Shown here piece by piece: positions 1-7,173 of a stretch of 17,262 nt of DNA. Numbering within the stretch: the first letter of the stretch is position 1; the number at the start of each line of letters is the position of its first letter. Location: the NCBI GenBank assembly GCA_903893935.1, contig CAITOD010000717.1, positions 1 to 17,262 on the forward strand, written 5' to 3'. The translations under genes were made by a program, and so were the position numbers. The DNA is from an uncultured Sphingomonadales bacterium (GTDB taxonomy: Bacteria > Pseudomonadota > Alphaproteobacteria > Sphingomonadales > Sphingomonadaceae). The notes below the pieces were generated by a model that made no database searches, had not been told where the DNA came from, and saw nothing but the letters and a program-made list of their open reading frames with translations.

Positions 1-380
1 AGCACCAGCAGGGTGGTGGCATCGGCGACGATCATCAGCGCTTCGAGATTGCGCAGATATTTGTCGGTGCGCCAGTCTTTGGCGAGTTCGACCGCCGCGC
101 GCAGCAATTGCCCACGGTGCGCTTCCAGCTTGCGTTCAAGCCGTTCGAACAGCGTGAAGGCATCGGCGGTCGCACCCGCAAACCCGGCGATCACGCCCGC
201 GCGGCCATCCGCGCCGGCGGCACCGAGCCGCCGCACTTTGCGCGCATTGGGTTTCATCACGGTCTGGCCCATCGACACCTGGCCATCGCCCGCGATGACG
301 GTGCGTCCGTTCTTGCGCACACCGATGATGGTGGTTCCGTGCCACTGGATCAGGCCGTGGCTCGCCGCATGGTCGTTCAT
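1..380 (-). CDS. hslV: ATP-dependent protease proteolytic subunit HslV (ClpQ), 5' part only
   Basis: This encodes the first 126 residues of the threonine peptidase that forms the HslVU (ClpQY) cytoplasmic protease with the HslU ATPase; the rest lies beyond the left edge. The protein reads [11 protein letters not shown] near its start, then I-A-G-D-G-Q, A-R-K-V-R-R, a [13 protein letters not shown] segment and A-K-D-W-R-T-D, closely following E. coli HslV. Thr16 aligns with the catalytic Thr1, Asp32 with Asp17 and Lys48 with Lys33, so the enzyme should be active after removal of a 15-residue leader. Such a leader is usual in alphaproteobacterial HslV, whereas E. coli loses only Met. The ATG at 380 is the only sensible start. 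It has no Shine-Dalgarno, but a weak -10-like CATATC sits 6 bases upstream. hslU is expected next on the left, but this cannot be seen. Confidence 0.96.
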   Translation of the reverse strand, partial: MNDHAASHGLIQWHGTTIIGVRKNGRTVIAGDGQVSMGQTVMKPNARKVRRLGAAGADGRAGVIAGFAGATADAFTLFERLERKLEAHRGQLLRAAVELAKDWRTDKYLRNLEALMIVADATTLLV

Positions 381-452
381 GACCGGGATATGGGGGCACG
401 CAGGGGCCAATCAATAGCCCGCGCTGCTCCCTCCCGCTGCGGTTCCGCCCGA

Positions 453-989
453 TCAGCTGCCGTTCGGGCCGGTACCGCCGCCGCGACCACCACCGCCGCC
501 GCCCTGGCCGGGCTGGCCGCCGGGCAAGGCACCCACGGTGCCGATATTGCCGAACAGATCTTCAAAGAAGCTGCGATCGCGGCCGAGCGTCGGGGTCTTG
601 TGCAAATCGGGTTCGATCCGCACCGCGTGTTCAACCCCGTCGCGCGTCACTTGCTGGACCGTGCCGGCGGTGTCGAAACCCACACGCATGATCATGCCGG
701 CGTGGATGCGTGGCCGGGTGAACGGGCGTTGCACCGTATCGAGCGAGACATAATAATAGGCCGATTGGCCGAACTGGCTTTTGAACGTCGGCTGGCCGAG
801 CGATTTTTCCACCGACAGCCGGTTGTCAACGCCCGGCAGCACCGACTGGGTCAGCGCCGGATCGACCAGATAGCCCCGGTGATCGCGGATCGTGCTGCAG
901 CCCCCGGCGCCGATCACCAGCATGCAGCACAGGCCCGCGCGCAGGAATTTGATCTGCAAGCCTGCTGTCCGTTCGATCCGCATTGCCAT
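453..989 (-). CDS. bamE: Outer-membrane assembly lipoprotein BamE (SmpA/OmlA family)
   Basis: The 178-residue product is a predicted outer-membrane lipoprotein of the BAM complex, which folds beta-barrel proteins into the outer membrane. A signal peptide (about residues 11-30, hydrophobic L-C-C-M-L-V-I-G-A) ends in A-G-G-C, giving lipidation at Cys31. A BamE/SmpA domain follows at about residues 40-125, including the G-Y-L-V-D-P motif, S-L-G-Q-P-T, Y-Y-Y-V-S and a V-G-F-D-x-x-G-T-V turn. The C-terminal part (about 157-178) is a glycine-rich tail not found in E. coli BamE. The ATG at 989 has a weak purine stretch (AAGAG) about 8 bases upstream; a second in-frame ATG lies at 983. The gene is divergent from the ubiquinol-cytochrome c chaperone gene and lies 72 bases upstream of hslV on the same strand. 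The family assignment is firm. Confidence 0.93.
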   Translation of the reverse strand: MAMRIERTAGLQIKFLRAGLCCMLVIGAGGCSTIRDHRGYLVDPALTQSVLPGVDNRLSVEKSLGQPTFKSQFGQSAYYYVSLDTVQRPFTRPRIHAGMIMRVGFDTAGTVQQVTRDGVEHAVRIEPDLHKTPTLGRDRSFFEDLFGNIGTVGALPGGQPGQGGGGGGRGGGTGPNGS

Positions 990-1047
990 GGTTCAACTCT
1001 TGCCTTGATTACCCGGTGCACCGCAGGTCGTTTGCGTTGGCGACCGT

Positions 1048-1131
1048 GATGCTTATATCGCCTTAGGCATCAAAGCGCGTTCCCGCAATGGCGGGGGTGC
1101 GGTTTGCGCTCCGGGGTCCGGCAATCCCCGG
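1048..1131 (+). promoter_or_regulatory. Divergent bamE/chaperone intergenic region with inverted repeats and two hairpins
   Basis: In the 167-base gap between two divergent genes, an imperfect inverted repeat GATGCTTA (1048-1055) / TAGGCATC (1064-1071, one mismatch) overlaps a -10-like TATATC (1054-1059). A weak TTGCGT (1032-1037) lies 16 bases before it. Downstream are two GC-rich hairpins: CCCGC/GCGGG (1082-1086 and 1091-1095, 4-base loop) and CCGGGG/CCCCGG (1111-1116 and 1126-1131, 9-base loop). If transcription starts near 1066, both hairpins would lie in the untranslated leader of the chaperone gene. Neither is followed by a T-run, so they do not look like intrinsic terminators. Any regulatory role is inference. 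Confidence 0.35.
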
Positions 1132-1156
1132 TCAACCGAAACGAAAAAGGCACAAG

Positions 1157-1672
1157 ATGTCGCGATTTGCGAATTGGCTGCGGCCGCGCCCCGACCCTCG
1201 CGAAGCGGTACGCCCGCTGTGGCACCGCGTGGTGGAAATCGCGCGTGAAAAGGAATGGTATCGCGATTGCGGCGTGGCCGACACGGTTTCGGGCCGGTTC
1301 GACGCGATCACGCTGATCCTCGCTCTCGTCATGATCCGCATGGAACGCGAACCCGCGCTGATCGACGCGTCGGTGCGGCTGACCGAACTGTTCGTCGATG
1401 ATATGGACGGGCAATTGCGCCAGGGCGGGGTCGGCGATCTGATCGTGGGCAAGCAGATCGGCACACTGATGAGCACCCTGGGCGGGCGCATCGGCGCCTA
1501 TCGCAGCGCGCTCGACGAAGGCGAGGAGGCAACCACCGCAGCGGTCGCGCGCAACGTGACGTTGCGCGAAGGCGCTGATCCCGTGCTGGTCGCCCGGCGC
1601 GCGCGCGCCTTTGCGGCGGGGCTCGCCATGGTGCCGGCCATGCGCATCCTGGCGGCCGAGATCGGGCGGTGA
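1157..1672 (+). CDS. Ubiquinol-cytochrome c chaperone family protein (CBP3-like)
   Basis: The 171-residue protein belongs to the bacterial relatives of mitochondrial Cbp3, which assists cytochrome b maturation and assembly of the bc1 complex. The diagnostic core is L-W-H-R-V-V-E-I-A-R-x-x-x-W-Y (about residues 21-35), then G-V-x-D-T-x-x-G-R-F-D (39-49), a hydrophobic helix with M-I-R-M-E-R-E (59-65), and F-V-D-D-M-D-x-Q-L-R-Q-x-G-V-G-D (79-94). The ATG at 1157 is chosen because AAAAAGG (1144-1150) sits six bases upstream. The open frame continues to 1088, but that part lacks family similarity. The stop overlaps the start of the DUF177 gene by four bases, implying translational coupling. The bamE-divergent position is one I recall from other Sphingomonadales. 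There is no signal peptide or transmembrane segment, so a cytoplasmic or peripheral location is expected. Confidence 0.88.
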   Translation: MSRFANWLRPRPDPREAVRPLWHRVVEIAREKEWYRDCGVADTVSGRFDAITLILALVMIRMEREPALIDASVRLTELFVDDMDGQLRQGGVGDLIVGKQIGTLMSTLGGRIGAYRSALDEGEEATTAAVARNVTLREGADPVLVARRARAFAAGLAMVPAMRILAAEIGR

Positions 1673-2205
1673 GCCAGGCGTTCGATCCCGAATGGTCGCG
1701 GGTGATCGACGTGCGGCATTTGCCCGCCGGGCCGATCGACATTGTCGCCAGTCCGGACGAATGCCGCCGGCTGGCCGCGCGCTTCGAAATTGCCGCGATC
1801 GACCGGCTTGTGGCGCATATCGCGTTCGCGCCCGACGGCGGCCGGATCGGCGTGACCGGGCGGATCGTCGCCGCGATCGTGCAGACATGCGCGATTTCGG
1901 GCGAGGATTTCCCGGTGGCGATCGATGAACCCGTCGATCTGCGCTTTGTGCCCTTGCGCGACTTGCCCCCGCCCGACGAAGAAGTCGAGCTGTCGGCCGA
2001 GGCCTGCGACGAAATCGAATACGACGGCCTGACTTTCGATCTCGGCGAAGCGCTTGCCCAGACGCTCGCTTTGGCAATCGATCCGTTTGCCGAAGGGCCC
2101 GACGCCGATCGCGCGCGCAAGGAACACGGGCTCGCGGGCGATGGTGCAAGCGGGGCGTTTGCGGCGCTGGCCGCGCTCAGAACCCGCGACGAAAACCATG
2201 ACTGA
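1669..2205 (+). CDS. DUF177 / YceD family protein (23S rRNA accumulation protein type)
   Basis: The 178-residue acidic protein matches the DUF177 family; its E. coli member YceD is linked to 23S rRNA accumulation and lies next to rpmF. Seen here: the R-L-A-A-R-F-E-I-A-A-I-D-R-L segment (about 34-47), V-x-A-A-I-V-Q-T-C-A-I-S-G-E (67-79), an E-P-V-D-L-R-F stretch (87-93) and the C-terminal signature D-L-G-E-A-x-A-Q-T-L-A-L-A-I-D-P (124-139). Translation starts at GTG 1669, inside the stop of the preceding chaperone gene, and the stop overlaps the first eight bases of the MATE gene. In many alphaproteobacteria this gene is followed by plsX-fabH; here a MATE exporter follows instead. Its biochemical role is not established. 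Confidence 0.88.
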   Translation: MSQAFDPEWSRVIDVRHLPAGPIDIVASPDECRRLAARFEIAAIDRLVAHIAFAPDGGRIGVTGRIVAAIVQTCAISGEDFPVAIDEPVDLRFVPLRDLPPPDEEVELSAEACDEIEYDGLTFDLGEALAQTLALAIDPFAEGPDADRARKEHGLAGDGASGAFAALAALRTRDENHD

Positions 2206-3619
2206 CACCGAGCCGGCCGCGCGCGGGCCCAACCCCAATCATCGCGGCGACCTCACGCGCGGGCCGATCATGGCCACCCTGCTGCGTTTTTCCGCACCCA
2301 CGCTGCTGGCCAATATGCTGCAATCGCTGAACGGCACCGTCAACGCGATCTGGGTCGGGCGCATGCTGGGCGGCAGCGCGCTGGCCGCGACTGCCAATGC
2401 CAATGTGGTGATGTTCCTGGTGTTTGCCGCGACATTCGGCTTCGGCATGGCGGGCACGGTCAAGATCGGCCAGGCGTTTGGCGCAGGCAATGTCGATGCG
2501 GCGCGGCGCACGTTCGGCACCGCGCTCGGGCTGTGCGTCTCGCTGTCGCTGGTGGTGGCGCTGGCCGGCTGGTTCGGCGCGCCTGCCCTGCTGCACACGA
2601 TGTCGACGCCGCCTGCGGTCTATGCCTTTGCGCTCGCTTATCTGCGCGTGATTTTCATCGCCATGCCCGCGCAGATGATCACCGTGATCGTCGGCATGGC
2701 ACTGCGCGGGGCGGGCGATGCGAACTCGCCGCTGCGCTTCATGATTCTCGCCGTGGCGCTCGACGTCGGGCTCAATCCGGTGCTGATCGGCGGGCTTGGT
2801 GCGATCCCCGCACTGGGTATTGCCGGCTCTGCGCTCGCCTCGACGATCGCTTCGACTTTGGCGATGCTCGCATTTGTCGCCTATCTCTATGCCCGCAACC
2901 TGCCGATCCGGCTGCGCGGGCGCGAATTGCGCTATCTGGTGCCGCACCCGGCGGAATTGCGCTTCATCATCACCAAAGGCCTGCCGATGGGCGCGCAAAT
3001 GCTGATCATCTCGATGGCGGGGATCATCATGGTCGGGCTGGTCAACCGCGAAGGGGCCACCGCCAGCGCCGCCTATGGTGCAAGCCTGCAAGTGTGGACG
3101 TATCTGCAAATGCCGGCGCTGGCGATTTCGGCAGCGGTCAGCGCGATGGCGGCGCAAGCGATCGGCGCGCAGTTGTCCGGACGGCTCGATGCGATCACCC
3201 GCGCGGGTGTCGTGCTCAATCTGGCCATGACCGGGGCGATGACCGCGCTGCTGCTGCTGTTCGACCGGCCGGTGCTCGAGCTGTTTCTGGGGAGCCACAG
3301 CCCCGCGGTCGATCTGGCGCGGCACATCCAGTTTCTTGCGAGCTGGAGCTATGCGCTGTTCGGCGTGACGATCGTGCTGTTTGGCACGATGCGCGCTTCG
3401 GGCACGGTGCTGCCGCCGCTGATCGTGCTGACGATCGCGATGTACCCCGGGCGGCTGGGATTTTACCACGTCGCCTATCGCGCAATCGGCAGCGATGCGA
3501 TCTGGCTGAGCTTCCCGGTGGGATCGGTGATCGCGCTGGTGCTCGCTTATGCCTCGTACCGGCTGGTGCCCTGGCGCAGACAGGCAGCACTGCCCCGCGT
3601 CATGCCTGCACGCGCGTGA
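2198..3619 (+). CDS. MATE family multidrug/cation efflux transporter
   Basis: This encodes a 473-residue inner-membrane transporter of the MATE (NorM-like) family, which exports organic cations in exchange for Na+ or H+. The first 24 residues are cytoplasmic (T-R-G-P-I-M-A-T-L-L). About twelve hydrophobic segments follow in two halves, with the family pattern F-S-A-P-T-L-L-A-N-M-L-Q-S-L-N-G-T-V near residue 31. G-x-A-x-x-x-K-I-G-Q-x-F-G-A-G lies near residues 85-100, and A-L-R-G-A-G-D near 167. The second half repeats the fold from I-T-K-G-L-P-M-G-A-Q. ATG 2198 is preferred over upstream in-frame codons because the N terminus then matches the family; it overlaps the DUF177 stop by eight bases. 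The gene ends one base before the convergent HerA-like gene. Substrate cannot be predicted from sequence. Confidence 0.93.
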   Translation: MTDTEPAARGPNPNHRGDLTRGPIMATLLRFSAPTLLANMLQSLNGTVNAIWVGRMLGGSALAATANANVVMFLVFAATFGFGMAGTVKIGQAFGAGNVDAARRTFGTALGLCVSLSLVVALAGWFGAPALLHTMSTPPAVYAFALAYLRVIFIAMPAQMITVIVGMALRGAGDANSPLRFMILAVALDVGLNPVLIGGLGAIPALGIAGSALASTIASTLAMLAFVAYLYARNLPIRLRGRELRYLVPHPAELRFIITKGLPMGAQMLIISMAGIIMVGLVNREGATASAAYGASLQVWTYLQMPALAISAAVSAMAAQAIGAQLSGRLDAITRAGVVLNLAMTGAMTALLLLFDRPVLELFLGSHSPAVDLARHIQFLASWSYALFGVTIVLFGTMRASGTVLPPLIVLTIAMYPGRLGFYHVAYRAIGSDAIWLSFPVGSVIALVLAYASYRLVPWRRQAALPRVMPARA

Positions 3620-3620
3620 A

Positions 3621-5348
3621 TTAGCGGCTTTGCGCGCGCCAGCGTTGCATGGTGCGTTCGATCATCGCTTCTTCGCCGCCGGCTTTGGCCCACTGCGCGG
3701 CAAACGAGGGATCGTCCGAAGCCGGGCGCAGCAGGGCGTCGAGATCGTCGAACGACACGCGCATCGGGATCGACACGCCTTCGCCGCAGATGATGCATTC
3801 GCGATTGCGCAGCGCCGGGATCGCATCCATGAACCCGCGCGCACCTTCGGGCATTGCCGCGCGCACATGCGCCTGGTCGCGTTCGTTGTTGAGCCGCATC
3901 GCGATGATCGTGCCGCACTGCGACAGCACGCCTTCGGCAAGGTCTGACGGTCGCTGCGTGATCAGCCCGAGGCTGACCCCGTATTTGCGCCCTTCCTTGG
4001 CGATCCGCGACAGCACCCGGCCAACCGACGATCCGTTCGAGGTGCGTTCGCTCGGCACATAGCGGTGCGCTTCTTCGCACACCAGCAGGATCGGGCGGGT
4101 TTCCTCGTCGCGTGCCCAGACGGCAAAATCGAACACCAGCCGCGACAGCACCGCGACCACGGTCGACGTGATTTCCGACGGCACGCCCGACACGTCGATA
4201 ATCGAGATCGGCGTGCCGCTGGCCGGCAGGCGGAACACCTGGCCGATGAAATCGGCCATGCAGTCGCCCACCAGCATGCCCGAAAACATGAACTGATAGC
4301 GCGGGTCGGCGCGGATTTCCTCGATCTTGGTCTTGATCCGCTGGTAGGGAATCGAGCCGGTGCCCTTTTCGAGCTTGCCCATTTCGTTCTGCAGGATGTT
4401 GAGCAGATCGGACAGCAGATAGGGTATCGGCGAATCGACGGTGATCTTGCCGATCGCCGAAGCCAGGCGGCTTTTGGCGCGCGCCTGTTGCAGGCAGCGC
4501 GCCAGAATGTCGGCGTCGATCACCCGGTCCGACCCGCCCGAAGTCAGGAACACTTCGCAATGTTCCTCGAAATTCATCAGCCAGTACGGCATTTGCAGGT
4601 TCGACACATCGAGCAGATTGCCGCGGTGGCGAAACGCGGTGATATATTCGCCGTGCGGGTCGATCATCACGATATGGCCTTCGGGGGCCAGCTCGCAAAT
4701 GCGATGCAGGATCAGCGAGGCCGACGTCGATTTGCCGGTACCGGTTGAGCCCAGCAAAGCGAAATGTTTGCCCAGAAAGCTGTCGATATAGAGCCCGGCG
4801 CGGATGTCGCGCGTGGGATGGACGGTGCCGATGGCGATGCTCGTGCGCCCGTCGCTGGCATAGATCTGGCGCAAATCGTCGCGCGTCGCGACATGCGCCA
4901 TGGCACCCGGCATCGGATACCGCGTTACCCCGCGACGAAAGGCAAAAATATTGCCGGTCAGGCGTTCGGTATCGCCCTCGCCCAGAAAATCGACCTCGGC
5001 GACCACACCGCCGTGCTGTTCGTCGATCGTGGCCTGACGCAGCGTGCGCACGACGCCAAGCAACCAGGTGTTGCCGACGCGAATCTTGATCTGGCTGCTT
5101 ACCTGGCCCGACATCGCGATTGCCTGATCGGGATCGCGCAGGCATTCTTCAAGACGATCGGGATCAAGCACCACGGCGGCTGTCCCGCCGGAAACATCGC
5201 GCACCACCCCGATCGGCCGACGCGCGTTTTCCTGCACTTCGGGTGCGGGATCGAGCATCGCTGACGCAGCTCTGGCGGTCGGATGCGAGCCACCGACTTC
5301 GGCCGCTCGCGCGGCTTCGAAGACGGCGTGCCTGTTCATCTCCGACAT
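3621..5348 (-). CDS. HerA-like (DUF87) DNA-translocase ATPase
   Basis: The predicted 575-residue cytoplasmic ATPase belongs to the HerA/FtsK superfamily of hexameric DNA pumps. Numbering from ATG 5348, an N-terminal beta-barrel HAS-type domain covers about residues 45-185 (I-G-V-V, G-N-T-W-L-L-G-V-V). A Walker A G-S-T-G-T-G-K-S-T follows at about 200-208. The D-P-H-G-E-Y motif is at about 230-235, Walker B I-L-L-V-C-E-E-A-H-R-Y-V-P at about 420-432, and sensor-type I-T-Q-R-P-S-D-L just after a predicted R-x-A-K-E-G-R-K-Y-G stretch. All ATPase motifs are intact. ATG 5348 is preferred to ATG 5357 because GAAGGA lies nine bases before it but directly abuts the other. HerA usually works with NurA nuclease or, in defence loci, with SIR2- or DUF4297-type effectors; none is adjacent here. 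Substrate and role are therefore unknown. Confidence 0.85.
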   Translation of the reverse strand: MSEMNRHAVFEAARAAEVGGSHPTARAASAMLDPAPEVQENARRPIGVVRDVSGGTAAVVLDPDRLEECLRDPDQAIAMSGQVSSQIKIRVGNTWLLGVVRTLRQATIDEQHGGVVAEVDFLGEGDTERLTGNIFAFRRGVTRYPMPGAMAHVATRDDLRQIYASDGRTSIAIGTVHPTRDIRAGLYIDSFLGKHFALLGSTGTGKSTSASLILHRICELAPEGHIVMIDPHGEYITAFRHRGNLLDVSNLQMPYWLMNFEEHCEVFLTSGGSDRVIDADILARCLQQARAKSRLASAIGKITVDSPIPYLLSDLLNILQNEMGKLEKGTGSIPYQRIKTKIEEIRADPRYQFMFSGMLVGDCMADFIGQVFRLPASGTPISIIDVSGVPSEITSTVVAVLSRLVFDFAVWARDEETRPILLVCEEAHRYVPSERTSNGSSVGRVLSRIAKEGRKYGVSLGLITQRPSDLAEGVLSQCGTIIAMRLNNERDQAHVRAAMPEGARGFMDAIPALRNRECIICGEGVSIPMRVSFDDLDALLRPASDDPSFAAQWAKAGGEEAMIERTMQRWRAQSR

Positions 5349-5357
5349 AGGAACCAT

Positions 5358-5363
5358 TCCTTC
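5358..5363 (-). promoter_or_regulatory. Shine-Dalgarno site that decides the HerA-like start
   Basis: On the minus strand GAAGGA spans 5363 to 5358. It lies nine bases before ATG 5348 but zero bases before the in-frame ATG 5357, so 5348 is the more credible initiator, giving a protein three residues shorter than the longest frame. Confidence 0.6.
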
Positions 5364-5381
5364 GCTGACCCGGATGCGCCA

Positions 5382-5424
5382 GCCCGAAACGCTTTACGCC
5401 CGAAACGGTTAATTCAGCGCTAAC
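5382..5424. promoter_or_regulatory. Tandem GCCCGAAACG repeats and CtrA-like box between HerA-like gene and dps
   Basis: The 204-base divergent gap contains two perfect direct copies of GCCCGAAACG (5382-5391 and 5398-5407, period 16). Immediately after comes TTAA-N7-CTAAC (5409-5424), one base off the alphaproteobacterial CtrA consensus TTAA-N7-TTAAC. The cluster lies 34-76 bases upstream of the HerA-like ATG and 129-171 bases upstream of the dps ATG. The repeats are directly visible; the CtrA assignment is inference from one near-match. Confidence 0.3.
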
Positions 5425-5513
5425 ACAATGCCAGGATCGCGGCTCGCCGGCCAATCGATCGGCTCGATCATGACCATCAAGCCAATTCGCTACACCTGCG
5501 TCCGCGCGCAGTG

Positions 5514-5546
5514 CTAGACGGGCGCATGCCATTTCGTGAAAGAGGA
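5514..5546 (+). promoter_or_regulatory. dps promoter -10 and ribosome binding site
   Basis: A -10-like CTAGAC (5514-5519) lies in front of a probable transcription start near 5526. The short leader then carries AAAGAGGA (5539-5546), six bases before ATG 5553. No good -35 hexamer is visible, so a regulated or alternative-sigma promoter is possible. The ribosome binding site is the strongest in the window and fixes the dps start. Confidence 0.45.
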
Positions 5547-5552
5547 TGTGCC

Positions 5553-6011
5553 ATGCCTGGTGACAACGCCAACAAAGCCCTCGTCGACAGCCTCAACGGC
5601 CTTCTGGCCGATCTGTTCGCGCTCTACCTCAAGACCAAGAATTTTCACTGGCATGTCGCCGGGCCGCAGTTCCATGATCTGCACTTGTTGTTCGACAGCC
5701 ACGCCACCGAAGTGTTCGCACTGACCGACGTGGTGGCCGAACGGGTGCGCAAGAACCACGGCGCAACGCTGACTTCGATCGGCGCGATCGGCGCCAAGGC
5801 GACGATTGCCGATGATGATCGTGCCGGGCTCGACGCGATGACGATGGTGCGCGCCTTGCGCGACGACAATGTCACGCTGATCGGCCGCATCCGCGCCGCC
5901 AAAGCGGCCGCCGGCGAAGCGGGCGACAACGCCACCGACGGCATGGCCGACGACTGGACCGACCAGGCCGAACAGCGCGTGTGGTTCCTGACCCAGATCC
6001 TCGGCGGCTAA
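5553..6011 (+). CDS. dps: Dps-family DNA-binding ferritin-like protein
   Basis: The 152-residue protein forms the dodecameric iron-storing, DNA-protecting mini-ferritin that removes Fe2+ and peroxide in stress and stationary phase. The family signature K-N-F-H-W-H-V-A-G-P-Q-F-H-D-L-H is at residues 29-44, followed by L-F-D-S-H-A-T-E. Ferroxidase ligands are all present: His32 and His44 from one subunit, Asp59 and Glu63 (T-D-V-V-A-E-R) from the partner. The acidic C-terminal helix (D-D-W-T-D-Q-A-E-Q-R-V-W-F-L) matches the family. The start at 5553 is set by AAAGAGGA. Upstream in-frame ATG 5526 and GTG 5511 are less likely because they overlap the promoter. There is no long lysine-rich N-terminal tail, so DNA binding may be weak. 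The stop codon overlaps that of convergent dinB. Confidence 0.94.
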   Translation: MPGDNANKALVDSLNGLLADLFALYLKTKNFHWHVAGPQFHDLHLLFDSHATEVFALTDVVAERVRKNHGATLTSIGAIGAKATIADDDRAGLDAMTMVRALRDDNVTLIGRIRAAKAAAGEAGDNATDGMADDWTDQAEQRVWFLTQILGG

Positions 6012-7117
6012 AACGGCAGGCTGCCCTGCCCTTCGGGTGCAGTGTTACCGGATGGGCTGTCGCCGCCCAGCGCCGACAGCGTCAGCCCCATCAGCCGTAC
6101 CGGCTGGCGCAGCGGCAGCAAGCCGTCGAGCAATTCGCGGCCCAGCGTGGCAAATTCGTCGGCATCGGCAATCGGGCGCGGCAGCGAGCGCGCGCGGGTC
6201 AGCGTGTGGAAATCGGCGCTGCGCAGCTTGAGCGTGATCGTGCGCCCGCGTGCATCGGCCTTTTCGACCCGCTGCCAGACAATCGCGGCTATTTCGGCGA
6301 GCGCCGCACGCAACGCGGGGCCCGAGCCGATGTCGCTGGCAAATGTCCGCTCGGCGCCGACCGATTTGCGCGGCCGGTCGGGCTCGACGCGGCGCAAGTC
6401 GATCCCGCGCGCGGCGCGATAGAGGTAATCGGCCTGGGCGCCGAAATGCTGGCGCAAAGTCTCGAGCGAAAGCGCGCGCAGCGCGGCACCCGTGTCGACG
6501 CCCAGCGCGGCCATCCGTTCGACCCCGCGCGGACCGACGCCGTGAAACCGCGCCACCGGCAGGCGCGCCACAAACGCGGCGCCTTCGCCGGGGCGGATCA
6601 CGCACAGACCGTCGGGCTTGTTCTGATCTGAAGCGAGTTTGGCGAGGAATTTGTTGTACGATACCCCGGCGCTCGCCGTCAGCCCGGTTTCGGCACGGAT
6701 GCGCGCGCGGATGCGCTCGGCGATGCGCGTCGCCGAGCCGATGCCGCGATCATCGTCGGTCACATCAAGATAGGCCTCGTCGAGCGAAAGCGGCTCGACC
6801 AGCGCCGTATAATCATGAAAAATCGCATGGATCTGGCGGCTTACCGCGCGATAGACATCGAACCGCGGCGGCACGAACACCAGATCGGGGCAAAGCCGCG
6901 CCGCGCGGGTCGATGGCATCGCCGAACGCACCCCGAACGCGCGCGCTTCATAGCTTGCCGCGGCAACAACGCCACGTGCCGACGATCCGCCGACCGCGAC
7001 CGGTCGCCCGCGCAAGGCCGGATCATCGCGCTGTTCCACGCTCGCATAAAAGGCATCCATGTCGATATGGATGATCTTTGCAAAGCCGGTGGCGGCAGGC
7101 TGCGGCGCGTGCTCCAT
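6008..7117 (-). CDS. dinB: DNA polymerase IV (Y-family, DinB)
   Basis: The 369-residue translesion polymerase is complete. Palm and fingers motifs are I-I-H-I-D-M-D-A-F-Y-A-S-V-E (catalytic Asp19), P-L-S-L-D-E-A-Y-L-D-V (Asp113, Glu114) and S-A-G-V-S-Y-N-K-F-L-A-K-L-A-S-D (about 150-165). A thumb with H-G-V-G-P-R-G and a little-finger domain (K-S-V-G-A-E-R-T-F onward) follow. The C terminus ends Q-G-S-L-P-F, resembling a sliding-clamp binding motif. ATG 7117 is chosen because family similarity begins a few residues after it; there is no Shine-Dalgarno, but TATCGC lies exactly seven bases upstream, consistent with a leaderless message. I see no alphaproteobacterial LexA box (GTTC-N7-GTTC or GAAC-N7-GTTC) in the 88-base divergent promoter region, so SOS control is not evident. 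Confidence 0.95.
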   Translation of the reverse strand: MEHAPQPAATGFAKIIHIDMDAFYASVEQRDDPALRGRPVAVGGSSARGVVAAASYEARAFGVRSAMPSTRAARLCPDLVFVPPRFDVYRAVSRQIHAIFHDYTALVEPLSLDEAYLDVTDDDRGIGSATRIAERIRARIRAETGLTASAGVSYNKFLAKLASDQNKPDGLCVIRPGEGAAFVARLPVARFHGVGPRGVERMAALGVDTGAALRALSLETLRQHFGAQADYLYRAARGIDLRRVEPDRPRKSVGAERTFASDIGSGPALRAALAEIAAIVWQRVEKADARGRTITLKLRSADFHTLTRARSLPRPIADADEFATLGRELLDGLLPLRQPVRLMGLTLSALGGDSPSGNTAPEGQGSLPF

Positions 7118-7173
7118 GCCATCTGCGATAGCCCAAGAGGGCCCAGCGGATAAGTGCGCACAGTAGGAGTCGC

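Noticed and set aside
381..452. Terminator hairpin between bamE and hslV
   Set aside because: The only stem found (GGGC/GCCC around TATTGATTG) is four base pairs with no T-run; too weak to call.
108..1049. Long plus-strand open frame opposite hslV and bamE
   Set aside because: Its translation is Arg/His/Ala-rich without family similarity and mirrors the codon pattern of the two real minus-strand genes; a high-GC shadow.
2177..3469. 430-codon minus-strand open frame across the MATE gene
   Set aside because: His/Arg/Gln-rich composition is typical of antisense reading of a membrane-protein gene; the MATE frame is unambiguous.
3621..5348. HerA-like gene as part of an anti-phage defence system
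   Set aside because: No SIR2, DUF4297, nuclease or other effector gene is adjacent; neighbours are an exporter and dps.
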